DNA of 64,000 nucleotides from Adiantum capillus-veneris (lineage: Eukaryota > Streptophyta > Polypodiopsida > Polypodiales > Pteridaceae), in assembly GCA_014529385.2 (NCBI GenBank), contig CM043951.1, positions 113,070,469 through 113,134,468 of the forward strand, in the 5' to 3' direction. Position 1 is the stretch's first letter, and every line of letters starts with the position of its first letter. Below the pieces are notes generated by a model. That model made no database searches, was not told where the DNA came from, and worked only from the letters and a program-made list of their open reading frames with translations. A program made the translations under genes and the position numbers. This document shows, piece after piece, positions 31,474-41,495 of this stretch.

Positions 31474-32616
31474 TGTGAGGAGTTTTTTGGAGCAAGGAAT
31501 TGCGCATATGTACATACACATGCATGGTGCATCAAATAAGGAATTGCCCATTTTCCAGAGCCAGGTGGTTACGTGGGGCCCACATGTGTACAGGTAGGAC
31601 AACATGTACATAGTGCAGCGATTTTCACTATTATCAATACTAGTGTGTTTTTTCTACAATAAGGAGGAGTTGGTAGCGCGTAAAACTTCTCGAGGAAGCT
31701 ATCGGCGGGCCGACGACGTGAGGTCAGCAGGTGCGTCAGATGGCATCTAGTGGCGTCAGGAGGGCGAACGAGGTCAATATTTGCACGCGGATGAGGACGG
31801 ACACAACGTGGGTGTTTTCTTGTGAGAGTTATGCAGAAAGGTCATCATTAGGACCACTTTTTGGGGCCACTTCACGTGGTGGCGAGATGCATTATTGGAA
31901 AAAAGCTGAGTGCCAGGTGTGCAAATGATGCAAAAAGGTGACAACTATGCACTGCGAGGTCAGTTTTTGGCCTGTTTGGGGTCCGTTTGAGGTCATCTAA
32001 AAGGCCACGGGTGCCCAACTAATAAAGCTAAGTGTGGGAAATGAAAAATCAGAGAGAAGACCAGAAAAAACGTGGAGAAGAGAGGAGGAACAGCCGCAGG
32101 TGTGTTTTTGCTCATTTTGGAGCCTGTTTTGGTCGTAAACTGCTCATCCGAGGTCGGATTTGAGCACTTTGACATTGTAGACTGGGGTTTTGGGCTGTTC
32201 CGAACGCGATGGCGCTGTCCATTTTGCCAAATTCCTCACTCTTTTCCTGCTGTTTTTCTGTGTAAGTTTCTCCTATGAGCGAAGTTTCTGCTCTAGTTTG
32301 TGATTGTATCTGGCTTATTTTACCCATATTGTGTGAGCTATTTGCCCCATTGGTGTTGGACCAAGCTCAATTGTATTTAAACATCATAAATTCTCCTCTT
32401 TTGAGCTGAGTTTTTTGGGTGTGTGTGTGTGTGTGTGTGTCTGTGTGGAGTGGGCAAGTGGATAGTCTCTCTCCTCTCACTCCAGAGGTGTGTTCCCTGT
32501 CTCGGCGAGGTGTGTTGTATAAGCTGAGTGGTGCCCCATAGTGTGTGTGTGTATCTTCCCAAGAGTGTGTGTCGGGTCGTTATAGAGGTGTTGTGTGTGT
32601 TTTCATCCCGCTCACA
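31474..32616 (+). repeat. 3' LTR of the Tat-type element
   Basis: It begins TGTGAGGAG and ends GCTCACA and matches 22521-23669 over its whole length. The DNA transposon resumes at 32617 with GCGCGATAG. Confidence 0.88.
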
Positions 32617-32682
32617 GCGCGATAGAAACATCTTGAAGGTTGGGGCTTACGGGTCTGTCGCGTGGTGTGTTCTTTTACCCAA

Positions 32683-34714
32683 ATGGCGAGGACTAAGCAA
32701 ACTGCAAGGAAGGTCTACCAAGCCCCAACTGATTAAGAAATAGGTGATGCTGAGAAGGATACATAGAAAGCACCCCCTCCACTACCTTCTCAGAGGCCCA
32801 ATCCCAGAAAAAGATTGAATTATTAGGTGAAGTCCCTAAGAGAAATAAGAAAAGCACAAAATTCTACTTGTCTACTGATTCCAAAGCTCTCTTTCATGAG
32901 AGTTTTAAAGGAGATATCTGATAGACTTGTAAGCATGATGAATATGAAAACTTGTGTCTCAATAAGGTGGCAATCTCAAGCTGTGATGTGCCTTCAGGAA
33001 GCTGCTAAGATTAAAGCAGGAAAGGAAGTTGAGAGGGAGCAAGACATGATATCCGAGGATGCTATCCTTAAAGAGAAAGTTGAAATTTTAAGAGCATCCA
33101 ACTCTCTTATTTATGAAAAAGTCACAGGCCAAATGGTGGTGGATGTCTCCTTGTTTGGAGATACTGAGGCATATTTGGATATATTCCCTCAAGACACAAG
33201 TATGCTTGTAAATCCCAACATTGAGCTTGGTGACACTATGCTATATATCTGTCTCAGGTATGTGTTGCTTTGCTAATTATTAGTGCATGTGCAAGGCAGA
33301 CAGGCACAAGGGGCTCATCGGGGCTTGTGTTTCCTTTTCCAGGTGTCTTATGAGGGATCTTCCAGAGGCTCTAGCTATGCAAATTGCCATACTTGACCCT
33401 CTAGTGACACAGTGCCTTTTCAACAAGCAAGGAACCCTTTCAAGTTTTTTTGATGATTTTAACATGCTGACCTGCAATTACATATTATACCCCTATGTTG
33501 AAGGGTAATTCTTAACTCCTTACATGTTATTTTTAACATTTTGTGGTATTCTTAGCTAATTGTTTTTTATTTTGTAGAGGACATTGGAGTCTTATTATCT
33601 TCAATCTTTTGGAGAAAGATATTATATTTATGAATTCATTGTCAAGTATCCATGGGAAAAGTAAACTGTAAGTATGAAGCATAATCTATGCTTGATGATG
33701 GCCCATTGTTTTCTATTAGTAGATTTTTTATTCAATGTCTTCTTGCAGTGCTCCCAAACTTATTGTTGGTCACCTGAGTACCACAAATAAGGATTACAAT
33801 ATAGAAGCTTTCAAGTACTACAATCAAAAAGTGCCTTTACAGACAGACTCGACATCTTGTGGATGGAGGGTGCTTGCAAATGCATGGAGATATCTTGAGT
33901 CAAGGTGCCCGATGACTATACTCACTGTAAGTGTGGTTCATGTAGTTATTTTGTTGTTTTATGTATGTATGTTATGTCCTTTAGTTCCCTTTTCTATTTT
34001 TTCAGTTCCATGACTATCCAGAGTCTTGGGTCACGTGGGTGAGAGAGAAGGCTGTTTCTATGGTTTTGGAAAGATCAATAAATCCAAATGATCGAGATTC
34101 TCCTTTGCCACCAAAGAAAGGTAGAGCCACCAAAGGTTTGGATGCAAGAAAATGGATCAAAAGAAGAAAAGTCCTACAAAGAAGATCCATACAAAGAAAA
34201 AGGATCACAAGAAGAGTCCTGCCAAGGGGAAGAGTCCCACGAAGAAGAAGATCCCTACCAAGGGAAGAGTCCTACCAAAAAGAAGATCCCTGCCAAGGGG
34301 AAGAGTCCCAATAAGAAGACTGCCAAGGGAAAGAGTCCCACTAAGAGCCCTACAAAAAAAAGAGCAGATACAAAGGGCCATCCATTCCACTCACCATTGA
34401 AATTCAAGGTTCAAAAGCGTCGTACACTTAAGAAAAATAAGGGGGAGGCACCTAGCTCACCTTTCAAGCTACCATTCATGTTGTCAAAGAAAGCTGCCAA
34501 ATCACCCAAGCCAGCCAGTCCTAAGGAGCCCAAAGCACCAACCCCTGCCAAGTCACCCGTGCCAAGCCCTAAGGGGTCCAAAGCACCAACCCGTGCCAAG
34601 TCACCACCACCACCTACTCCTGAACTTTCACCCCCTTCTGAACACAAAAGGAAAAGGGTCCTTGAGGATGCAGAATCCTCTCAGGCAAAAAGAAAAGTGG
34701 AATTTCATGATTGA
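32683..34714 (+). pseudogene. Histone H3-like / Ulp1 protease / SPKK-tail protein of the DNA transposon
   Basis: ATG 32683 opens MARTKQTARK, identical to the H3 tail (R2, K4, R8, K9). In the same frame, after stops TAA, TAG and TAG (all one C-to-T change from Gln codons), comes LREIRKAQNSTCLLIPKLSF. It is 15 of 20 identical to H3 alpha-N/alpha-1. RWQSQAVMCLQEAA (alpha-2) follows. LLIP, an enlarged loop 1 and RW in place of RF are CENH3-like. The fold then stops: no recognisable alpha-3. Introns at 33258-33342, 33505-33577, 33668-33748 and 33927-34005 are all GT-AG. Spliced exons give a C48 (Ulp1) peptidase with GHWSLIIF (His), MNSL (Asn where Asp is usual) and LQTDSTSCGW (Gln, Cys). The last exon encodes a basic tail with about seven SPTKK/SPAKGK motifs as in linker histone H1, with two frame changes (near 34146 and 34262), ending VEFHD. 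The protein would be nuclear and chromatin-bound, cleaving SUMO-like conjugates; that is inference. Confidence 0.78.
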
Positions 34715-34930
34715 ATAGTCCACAAAAGCTATGTACACTTTTGTTCATTTTGTCCATATGAACATATATATATATATATCCTTTGGTGATTCATAATTTT
34801 GTACTTCAAATACTTAATACCAACTGTCGATTCTTAAATGTGTATCATGATGTCATGTAAGTTTAAAACAACATAAGTAGAGAAAAGATAAATATATTTG
34901 CAAAATGATTACAATATTGAACTTGTTTTT

Positions 34931-36187
34931 TCAAGTCCTTGCAAGTGGCTCAAATACAACTCTTTTTGGGGGAAGGCATGTGATGCAAGAGGTTGAATTC
35001 TCCATCCTTGTGCTCACCACAATTTCATCCACTTTGAATCTATACTTGGGAGATGTTTCATCAAGAAACTCAAGAGATTCTCTAACATCATTTAGTCTCC
35101 AATTTTTTGTTACTATCAGGCTTCTATACTCGGTGTGTGGATGGACCGTGACCTTTAGTTCAAACTCTGGACAATTTTCCTCAGAGTCGAGAGGAACCCA
35201 GCTACCTAATTTTCTTCTCCATCTCCTATAGTCGTAGACCTGAACTAATGATTGACGACATAGTTGATATGAGATAGACATAGAATTTGGGCTTACTCTA
35301 CAACTAATATTGTCACCAATATGGAAAGTTTCTTTGGTGCTCCATCCGTCTCCAAGAACATTATCCAGTTCAGTCATAGAAAGTCTTCTATTAAGACACA
35401 TCGTCTTTGTCCTCTGCAAATCCATTGTTTTGAAACATGCCACAAAGACATGTATAGGCAAGAACCATTGAACTTTAATCCTTCTTGATATCCTGCCCGG
35501 AGACATAGCTTTAAGGATGTCTTCTTTGATCTTGGATTTGAAGCTTTATATAGTACATGCATCAAGAGCTTCTCAATCAAGTGAACTTATGGTGGGAACG
35601 GGTAAGTGATGTAGTTCTCCATATGCACCTTCTCTTGATGGAACTTTGTATTCTGCAAAATAGACAAACAAATCCATTGTTTTGTAAAAAGAAGGTGGCT
35701 TGTCAGCATACATAGCATCTGCAATCCCTTTATGCATTGCTTTGAACGTCCCACTTAGACTCTCCACAGGCTTCCATTCCACAGCTGTTGAAGGAAATAT
35801 ATCTGGAATGGAATCAAAAAATGAGAAAAACAATGGGATAATGAAAAAAATTCAGTGTATCAAATAGTTTTTTTTGTACTTACAGTAAGAATGCAGTGTG
35901 GGATGTTCTTCCCAATCTAACACCATATCCTTGGCCATGTACACATGTTGAACCTTAGCTAGCCAGCCATTGCCGGTCACTTTGAAAGCAAGAACACGAC
36001 CTTTCCAATGGTTTTTTACTTTATCGCGTTTAGTTCTCTTCACTCTGTGTACACCTTTGCATGAAGGAAGCATTGTTCCCCAGTCATTCACATGAAAAGA
36101 TATGGACTTCCAAAGACCATCCTCTCTAACATTATGAAAGTCACAAGAAGTTATGTTATGTGAAGGGCGACGTGCAAAAGACGCCAT
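34931..36187 (-). pseudogene. Unknown transposon protein B
   Basis: The minus-strand ATG at 36185-36187 (MASFARRPSHNITSCDF) begins exon 1. A GT-AG intron at 35803-35883 (GTAAGTAC...TTCCAG) joins exon 2, and the frame continues through two stops near 35570 and 35540 to a stop at 34931, about 390 codons. No family is recognised. It has a basic N-terminal part with several Trp (LWKSISFHVNDWG, NHWKGRVLAFKV) and a compact C-terminal part (FELKVTVHPHTEYRSLIVTK). The alternating hydrophobic strands followed by a helix would suit a ubiquitin-like fold, a natural partner for the neighbouring Ulp1 domain. That fold guess is weak. It is convergent with the H3-Ulp1 gene (217 bp apart, with an AT dinucleotide run at about 34765-34778). 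Confidence 0.5.
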
Positions 36188-36301
36188 GGAAACTCAGAGA
36201 TTAGAGAAGAAAGAAAGTATAGACGGAAAGACTTAAAACCTCTCACAAACTAGAGAGCGAGAAAGGTATACGTTTGAAAAAAGTAGGTGATTTGTCATTA
36301 A

Positions 36302-37624
36302 CACTAGAATGGTAACCTAACAGGACATAAAATTGTCCTTTCAGGGTTTTGGGAAAAAAATTCCAAAACCATAGTAGATCCACTCATTTTGAAAAATCCT
36401 TTCATGAGCTTATAGTTCAATAACTACTACATATGGAAAAAATGAGAGACTTGTAATTTTTCTCATCCCCTGGTCACTACAAGCCTCCAAAGTTGATGGA
36501 CCATCTCATTTTTCCCAAAATAGCAATTTCTTACGGTTGATTGCATATAAATAAGAGTGGAGATTTTTGTAGGACATGAGATAAAATGCCCCGTTAACTT
36601 CAATGGGTTGGTGACCAAAAAATATGGTTGCTTTTACCTCACTAATTTGTTTTTGGGCAAAAAAAATAGATACAAAAAAGTTGCATTTTTGCCATTCTGC
36701 GGACCTATCATCAAAGTTTCTATAGTCACGCTCAATACAAACACTATATGCATGTTTTCTTAGTTCCCTTTGGGCCTCTAGATTGAAAAGGAGCCATGGA
36801 GCATGTCAAAAGGATAATGGATCTCTTACAATTGGAACCTTGGGGGCAATGATAAAGTGCTAAATACAGCAAACATGAAAAAACTGGGTTTAGCATAATG
36901 ACCTCTAGAAACCCATAGAAACTACTCAATATCTAGCCAAGTTTGTAGTCTATGATTAGATATGGTTACTACCTACAAAATACACACAATTGGCCTAAGA
37001 AACTAGCAATATTGAGAAAGTTATACTTGCTACTCTAAAATGTATTGTATTCTTCAGCAATCAAAAAACTCAACCATCATCATATACTATGCTATATAGC
37101 ATATTAGGTCCCCCAAAACTCAAGGAAGATTAGCTTTATGTTATACATTACACTTACACAATCAAAATTGAATTTGGATATCAAGAAAGCCACCAAAAAA
37201 ATCATAAAAGTGCTAATTTTGGCCAAAAAAACAGGATTATGCAATTCTTGTAAATTGGTCATAACTTTCAATTTTAATACTTAGCTCTCCCTACAAGCAT
37301 CAAAACATGTTGAGAACTATGAAGTCCTAACCTCTAGCCATCTAAACCTCACAAACATGAAGTTTAGAGTGGTATAGTTGCCAAAAATTGAAAAAAAACC
37401 AAAAACAAGACCCGTTTTTTCACACAGTTTAGGTTCAAAAATGTTGTGCAAGAGTAAGGTTAATGGTGAGATCGATACTCAAAAAAAAATGCTAAGTTTT
37501 TTTCAGCTCATAAGGCAACTTTGTGGATATATAGCACCTAAAAATTCATTTTCATACTCTTCAAATAATTCAAGCAAAATGGTCACTTAACAGGACACAA
37601 AAGTGTCCTGTTACCATTCTAGTG
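36302..37624. mobile_element. piggyBac-type MITE with TTAA target sites
   Basis: A 15-bp perfect terminal inverted repeat, CACTAGAATGGTAAC...GTTACCATTCTAGTG, is flanked on both sides by TTAA (36298-36301 and 37625-37628). TTAA targets and C(A/C)CTAGA termini are the signature of the piggyBac superfamily. The 1,323-bp body has no transposase. Near each end is a hairpin, AGGACATAAAATTGTCCT at about 36323 and a stronger one at 37587-37612 (AACAGGACAC, 4-nt loop, GTGTCCTGTT). It lies in the promoter side of unknown gene B. Confidence 0.82.
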
Positions 37625-37628
37625 TTAA

Positions 37629-37950
37629 TGCTCTTGTTTTGAGAGCCTTCTGACATAGATTTTGTATCTTTTGACAACGCTTTTGTGAAATATAAAATAG
37701 AATAAAAGACGAGACTTCATTGCTTTGAGCCGCAAATTTAATGAGCTCTCTCGCCGAAAGCACCTAAATATAGCAGTTTCAGCCTTGTGATCAAGACATT
37801 TAGCAGTTCTCCATCAAAATAGGACCACCAAAACCCACAATAGAAGAGACAAGAGTGCCATGCTTTTGTATACGTGTCAAATAACTATTGGACTATTCCT
37901 TAATCCTTATATTAACAAACAGCTTTTTTGAGTCGTTTTTGTCCCTAATG
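37629..37950 (+). repeat. Right end of the DNA transposon
   Basis: Non-coding sub-terminal region after the MITE, ending in the right inverted repeat at 37923-37950 (AGTCGTTTTTGTCCCTAATG on the plus strand). No ORF. Confidence 0.55.
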
Positions 37951-39500
37951 CATTAGACCAAACACATACATAGTGGTAACTGCAGGCTAACTAACATTTG
38001 TGGAAAGAGGAAAGCTACTGTGAAATTAGGAGGCAGTGGGTAGGCTTCAAGTTGGTGAAAGTTTACCAAAAACTGTAGCCAAAGACAAGGTAATTGAATA
38101 TGGTAATAGCAAGGCTCCTCCAGGCTTAAGTCAGTCGTGTGCAAGTACCCATGAGTTATGCAAGGGCTGCAAGTACCCGTGAGTTATGGTAGGCCTTGAG
38201 TTATGGTAGGCCATGTGAAAGGGGTGAAAGCCTACTATGTCGCCTCATTTGCCTCGGGCTTCAGAGCATGTAAGCTTGAGTTCGTTTGGCCTGCGAAGTT
38301 GTGCGGCTTACAAAGTTGCACTGGCAAAGCTTCAGCAAGTGAAGTAGAATTTTGTGAAGCTTCAGCAGGTGATGCTAGCCCAGGATGTAGAATTTGAGCA
38401 TGCAGGTGACTTTAACCCGCAAAATAAAGTAGGTGATGTCGTTTGGGTAGGTGCAAGATGCAAATTTTAGTAGGTACAACATGTGAAGTTGACCTTGCGA
38501 AGCTTCAGTAAAGTTGATCTTGTGCATCTTTAGCAAAAGACACTAGCCCACTATGTAGACATTGGATTGAGCATGTAGGTGATGCTAGACCTCAAAATAA
38601 ACTAAGTGACATCGTGGAAGACGTAGAGATTGATCAGGTGCAGATGCTAGCCTGCAAAAGAGAGTAGGTGACGCCATATGCAACTGAGCACGTGACGTTG
38701 TCTTGTGAAGATGTGCAGGTGACGTTGTCTTTCAAAGTTGAGCAAAAGCGTTAGGAGGCGAATGGATGCTTTTGGTGGGCCGTGATGACGCCTCCCTTAA
38801 CTGCAAAATCTTGAGGCGATGAGGAGACCAAGGTAGGGAGGCACGCGGATAAGCAGGGAAACAGGAGGGAGGACAAGGCAAAGGAGAGAAACAAATTCCA
38901 AAGTCCTTTCTTAAGAAAAGTTATATAAAAAAATTAAAAATCAAGGCTTAAAAGGAAACTAAGGCAAAACCAAACTATACCAAGGCATCCCACCAAGATA
39001 AAGCAAAGATAAGGAGAATTTATCTTGCGAAAAAGGGAGTGAGAGGAGTGGATAAGGCGAGGGAAGGGTAAACATCCGGTCGTATGTGCTATGCTATAAC
39101 ATCTATGGAAAAAGCACCTTAGAACTAATGTATTTTATGAACTTAAAGCGAGCGAAACTTACCAAAAAAAGGAAAAATGGTAATAAGAGATTAAAAAAAG
39201 GGAGAGGGAGAAAAAACGACAACAAATTAGCACTAAACGCATCTCGCTATTTAAAGCTCATCAGTAATGTTAATTTTTGTACAAGAATTGGGGGCTTTTA
39301 AATGGGGGTTGGAGGTTTCAAACCCAAGGTGGGTACAAATGTGAGGATTAAGAGGAGTATAGAAGTTTTATTGGTACATAAAAGTAAATGCAAGCATTTT
39401 TTGTACGGAGAAGTAAATAATGGCAACTTTTGGTACGATGTACACCATTAGGGGGGTAACATCAAGATAAGACAGGCTTGGAAGGATCAAGGCAAAAAAT
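37951..39500. repeat. Intergenic region with diverged short tandem repeats
   Basis: GCAAGTACCCGTGAGTTATG and a variant occur at about 38131 and 38169. Further on, AGGTGATGCTAGCCC-ATGTAGA-TTGAGCATG-AGGTGA blocks repeat at a period of about 181 bp (38357, 38538, partial at 38636). No gene is supported. The segment at 38860-39500 is A/G-rich and may be the 3' part of the Penelope-like element. Confidence 0.45.
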
Positions 39501-39507
39501 TTAGTTT

Positions 39508-40745
39508 TTAGTAGAGACACAAAAAAGGGAAAAGAACAGAATACAAAAAACTGATATTGTCACAAAATATGGGGGAGGGGGGGAGGGGGAAGAAAGGAGA
39601 TATTTTAACTAGGAGGGGTGTGAAAATTGGACGTAAACATATTCCCGATATTGGGTGCATTGAGCCAAAAACTAAGGAGTTTGGGGAGGTGGGATAGTTC
39701 AAGTGTGGTGCTAAGTTGAAGAGTGAGAGGCTTGATCAAGGTAGGAGAGAGATGAAGGTTGTACAAAGAGGGTGAAAAGGGAATTTTGACTACAAAGGGG
39801 GGGTCTTTTGATTTGGGTCTCTTCATAAGGAGAGAGTTTCTATCATTGTAAGAAATAAGGGAGAAACAATTATGTGGAAAAAATGGACACGGATGGTAAG
39901 GAACCCATCCAAGGAGCTCCCTCTAATGATATATCTTTCCAATTCCAAAATGATAAAAGGTACTTTTTAGTGGGTGGGGTGCCAAGATTTCTAGGGAATG
40001 TAGTTGTAAGAGTTATGATTTTTTGAAAGAAGTGAGAATAACTAGTCCTTGAACAAGAAAAGGAGGGTCCTTTGAAGAAATAAATGTTAAGGATGGAAGC
40101 TTCTATGGAAGAAATGACCGGAGAAAATTTGATATGGTTTTGGAGTGGTGACCCATAAAGCTTAAGGTTTTTTTCAAGATCAAGAAAGGAGACTTGTCAA
40201 ATGCCAAAGGCATCATCAATGTATCTTTTGACATAGAGGAGAGAGGGATCGGAGGGAAGATTGATACTATGCTCTAAGTGACTAAGAAATAGGCAAGCAT
40301 AGATGAAATCAAAATTGGAACCCATGGCAGTACCTTTGATTTGTCGCCAACAGTTCCCCTAGAAGGAGATGTAATGGTGGTTAAGGACAAGAGAGGCCAA
40401 AGAGAGGATGAGTCTCCTTTTGGGTAAGTAAAGGTGGTGTTGGATAGAGTCAAAGAGGGCAAGAAAACCTTGTTGAATGGGGATGCTAGGATATAATGAT
40501 TCAACATCAAACATGAACAAAAGGACATTAGGAGGAAGGACATGAGAGGAGATATCCTTGATGAGTGAAAAAGAGTACTTAAGGTGTTGGAAAAGGATAG
40601 GGAGAAGCTGGAAGTGGAGACATAGAGAGGTTGGCTCCAGAATATATCCTCTGTAAGAGAAAAAAGAGCATCCTACTAAGGATGGTTTGTGGATTTTAGG
40701 AAGCACAAAAAAGGGAGAAGGTTGGGGTTCAGAAGAAGGAGGCTT
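39508..40745 (-). pseudogene. Penelope-like reverse transcriptase, C-terminal part
   Basis: The minus strand carries LPKIHKPSL, the signature of Penelope-like RTs. FDVESLYPSIPIQQG (motif A) follows, then LVLNHHYISF, a GTAMGS-like motif B and LYVKRYIDDAFG (catalytic YIDD at 40212-40223). A downstream IPFSPSLYNL-type segment is conserved in PLE thumb regions. Stops and frameshifts occur throughout. No GIY-YIG endonuclease is seen before homology fades near 39.5 kb. The N-terminal part lies beyond the LTR element, at 52346-52510. PLEs prime from exposed DNA ends; they are known from conifers and other non-angiosperm plants. Confidence 0.8.
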
Positions 40746-41495
40746 TGTAAGGTTTCGAGTTTCTGAAACCTTACAAATTGTACAAATTTTGCAGATATTT
40801 CCAAAATTAATAATTAAAAGTCAACAAACTAGCAGAAAATCAATTCTATGTATCTGGGGGGTTGTGTGGGGTAATGATGAACTTTCCCAGACTAGATTTA
40901 GCAACAGGGGGCGTTTGTGGAGTTGTAGGGATGCTTAGGATGCAAGTTACTGCCAATTCCAGCGTGTGAGTGCCCAGAAACCTATAAATATGACCCCTTG
41001 CTTCACAATTTCAGACAGACTCGGAGTCCTTGGCAAATTCTCTCTTATCTTGAGAGACCTCTATGCAGAAATCACTAGAGAGAATCTAGTTGGTTAATCA
41101 ACGATAATTAGCACTAACCTTTATTAATTAGTAGAACTAGGTTAACCTATTTATAATTTTCTTAATTAATTGAAGATTAAACCTATGTATATTCTAAAAT
41201 TCTCTCCTAATTCAAAATTCTCTATTGATTATTGTGATTAAGCTTAAGGATACTAAGCTAATTATTTATTATATCATATTAGGGTTGAAATTACTCATTT
41301 AATCCATAAACTAATGATAAGTATACTAATTAAATTTAGATTAAGATGAGATAATTATCAGAGCAGTGTTAGACTGTCATTACTCTAGGAAAATTATATT
41401 GTAATTTTCTAAGTAATTTTTATAATTATTTAAGCAGAATTACACTGTTTTTAAGAGAAAAGTAAAGGGAGAAATGATCAAATTAATCCAAAATA

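Larger units (their letters stand above)
22521..32616 (+). mobile_element. Ty3 retrotransposon, Tat-type with dual RNase H
   Basis: The LTRs are 22521-23669 (1,149 bp) and 31474-32616 (1,143 bp). The length difference is partly a TG microsatellite, and I counted about twenty substitutions (under 2%). Order is LTR, leader, gag, protease, RT, RNase H, second archaeal-type RNase H, integrase, LTR. The second RNase H identifies the Tat lineage. The element sits in the divergent regulatory region of the DNA transposon. Flanks are GCGT (22517-22520) and GCGC (32617-32620), a poor target duplication. It carries a fold-back insertion in gag, a stop near 27670 and a frameshift near 31140, so this copy is defective despite its youth. 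Confidence 0.88.
16920..37950 (+). mobile_element. Large DNA transposon with DDE-like transposase, H3-Ulp1 gene and two unknown genes
   Basis: The ends are imperfect inverted repeats. The left end, CATTACGTCCAAAAACGACT then A7G-like, matches the inverted right end, CATTAGGGACAAAAACGACT then CA6G (37950 to 37923). Inside are four decayed genes with short GT-AG introns: transposase (+), unknown (-), H3/Ulp1/SPKK (+), unknown (-). Removing the Ty3 element (10.1 kb) and the MITE (1.3 kb) leaves about 9.6 kb. Mixed gene orientation and a Ulp1 gene recall cargo-bearing plant DNA transposons such as some MULEs and CACTA elements, but neither a CACTA end nor a clear 9-bp target duplication is present. 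Superfamily is left open. Confidence 0.6.

Noticed and set aside
22516-32621. Perfect target duplication for the Tat-type element
   Set aside because: Flanks GCGT and GCGC agree at only three of four bases; the borders come from LTR alignment instead.
34205-34390. Hydrophobic minus-strand frame resembling a membrane protein
   Set aside because: It is the antisense image of the Lys/Ser/Pro-rich SPKK tail.
16920-37950. CACTA transposon assignment
   Set aside because: The ends do not start CACTA, and the sub-terminal repeats lie at an internal promoter rather than at the ends.
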